Below are positions 13,613-14,522 of a stretch of DNA of 14,522 nucleotides, one piece after another. Position 1 is the first letter of the stretch. The number at the start of each line of letters is the position of its first letter. The DNA is from Ekhidna sp. GTDB lineage: Bacteria > Bacteroidota > Bacteroidia > Cytophagales > Cyclobacteriaceae. The translations under genes were made by a program, and so were the position numbers. The stretch is from assembly GCA_028821635.1 (NCBI GenBank), contig JAPPDO010000135.1, positions 1-14,522 on the forward strand, given 5' to 3'. A model generated the notes under the pieces. That model worked only from the letters and a program-made list of their open reading frames with translations, ran no database searches and had not been told where the DNA came from.

Positions 13613-14522
13613 TCACGACTCAAATAGCTTGTTAAGCTTATTCTGCCACTCGTCCTCAAACACGACCTGAAACTTAAAGTCACGATCAGGAAATTCGTCA
13701 AAGAGTTCTTTCCAGGCTTTCTTTGTCCCCAGCTCATTGCAAAGGGCGAAGATGTCTTTTTTATATTGGGTATCCTCATTCTTGAGGTGAATTCCTTTTG
13801 TTTCCAACACATATACTGTTCCGCAATCATCTTGATCATTCTTCTTGTTAGCAGCTACAAAGTCAGGATAAATTTTGTTCTGCCTCCAACCTTGAATGTG
13901 ATAATTCTGCCGGCTGATATTGCGATACCACCACAATAGTTTTTCCTGTTCGTCAAGGTAAATAGCAACCGACTTTTCAAGTTCATTGAGGTCCTCTTCG
14001 GGAACATCGTCAAACAAACTGCGCTGAATGGGCGTGTTGTCGTTACGCACCAACTGTTTGCTGCTCTTTACTGTTATTCTTGGCGGCAACGGAAGACCAC
14101 CTTCGTTGGTAAGGAGGAGAAAGCACAATTTTTTATCAGCAACCATTTTCCTGAAAACCTCTTCCGATAACCGGTTACGCTCTTTCTCCAAAATTTTTTT
14201 CAGTTCTTCAATAATGAAGACAAAATTGTTTGCAATGGCCGCTCCGTCGCATTGCTCTTCCAGTAGATTGATTGCATTTGCCCCGATTTGGTAACAATGC
14301 CAGGGATTTGGAACAATCCCCGCCAGTTGCCTTGCCAGGAAGACTTTGTCAATTCCTAAAGTACCTGCTCGCTCCTCTCGTTGTCTTTCTTTGAGAAGTT
14401 CTTCTGGTTCATTGCTCAGTGCTAACACAATCTCCTGCTCTTTGCTTTGTTTGTTCTGAAGTGAAAGGGTTTTGATTTCATCAATACTGATGTCTTCCCA
14501 GTCTATCCGGCTGAGGATATCC
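13613..14522 (-). CDS. C-terminal part of a type III restriction-like helicase-nuclease (5' end outside window)
   Basis: The frame is open to the right edge: upstream of the GTG at 14428 it continues as DILSRIDWEDISIDEIKTLS and onward without a stop, so the true start lies outside. About 303 residues are visible. The nuclease signature is near the C-terminus: KIYPDFVAANKK followed by GTVYVLETKG, a PD-(D/E)xK pattern (D in YPDF, E-T-K). This is typical of the endonuclease domain at the end of type III restriction (Res) subunits and of related DEAD/DEAH helicases. Helicase motifs would lie in the missing part. The C-terminal end, EWQNKLNKLFES, looks natural. Repeat copy 3 lies just 3'. Whether a methyltransferase partner (Mod) is present cannot be seen. 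Confidence 0.75.
   Translation of the reverse strand, partial: DILSRIDWEDISIDEIKTLSLQNKQSKEQEIVLALSNEPEELLKERQREERAGTLGIDKVFLARQLAGIVPNPWHCYQIGANAINLLEEQCDGAAIANNFVFIIEELKKILEKERNRLSEEVFRKMVADKKLCFLLLTNEGGLPLPPRITVKSSKQLVRNDNTPIQRSLFDDVPEEDLNELEKSVAIYLDEQEKLLWWYRNISRQNYHIQGWRQNKIYPDFVAANKKNDQDDCGTVYVLETKGIHLKNEDTQYKKDIFALCNELGTKKAWKELFDEFPDRDFKFQVVFEDEWQNKLNKLFES

Noticed and set aside
1..14522. CRISPR array, tRNA/rRNA genes or an insertion-sequence transposase
   Set aside because: No regularly spaced repeats, no cloverleaf or rRNA sequence and no transposase motifs were seen on either strand by eye.

Overview
The window looks like a chromosomal segment of a Bacteroidota bacterium of flavobacterial or saprospiral type. 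The signs are an outer-membrane receptor of the carboxypeptidase-regulatory-like plus TonB-plug type, candidate promoters matching the Bacteroidota -7 box TAnnTTTG, moderate to low G+C, and no clear Shine-Dalgarno sequences. I cannot name the species.

Layout. (1) Positions 1-1313 are a gene graveyard on the minus strand: a DUF262 (GmrSD N-terminal type) gene that is frameshifted and cut short at a G-rich repeat, preceded by a 69-residue remnant of dinD. (2) Positions 1473-2117 hold a helical hypothetical protein with visibly higher G+C than its neighbours, followed by a short 21-bp tandem repeat. (3) Positions 10202 down to 2280 form a five-gene, minus-strand block in transcription order: TonB-dependent receptor, hydantoinase/oxoprolinase A subunit, hydantoinase/oxoprolinase B subunit, small cupin protein, NCS1-family permease. 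(4) Divergently, 10340-11677 (+) encodes an unrecognised 445-residue protein with a small helical N-terminal region and two copies of a beta-rich unit. (5) Positions 11678-11995 hold the last codons of a lost yyaL/DUF255-type gene and a second copy of the repeat at position 1. (6) Positions 11996-13464 are a higBA-type toxin-antitoxin operon whose antitoxin carries an ImmA/IrrE-type HEIGH protease domain. (7) A third copy of the repeat core lies at 13541-13584, and from 13613 to the right edge is the C-terminal part of a type III restriction-like helicase-nuclease.

How the genes may work together. The central block reads as a self-contained route for a cyclic amide or imide (hydantoin-like, imidazolidinone-like or lactam-like) compound. 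The receptor would take it across the outer membrane, the NCS1 permease across the inner membrane, and the ATP-dependent HyuA/HyuB enzyme would open the ring. The divergent 445-residue protein is the best local candidate for a sensor or regulator of the block, because a spaced inverted repeat sits between the two start codons. It has no DNA-binding domain that I can name, so this is inference.

The flanks are accessory and defence-like (DUF262, dinD, higBA, restriction gene), contain broken genes, and share a G-rich repeat just 3' of three minus-strand genes. The catabolic block therefore appears to lie between stretches that have been rearranged repeatedly.
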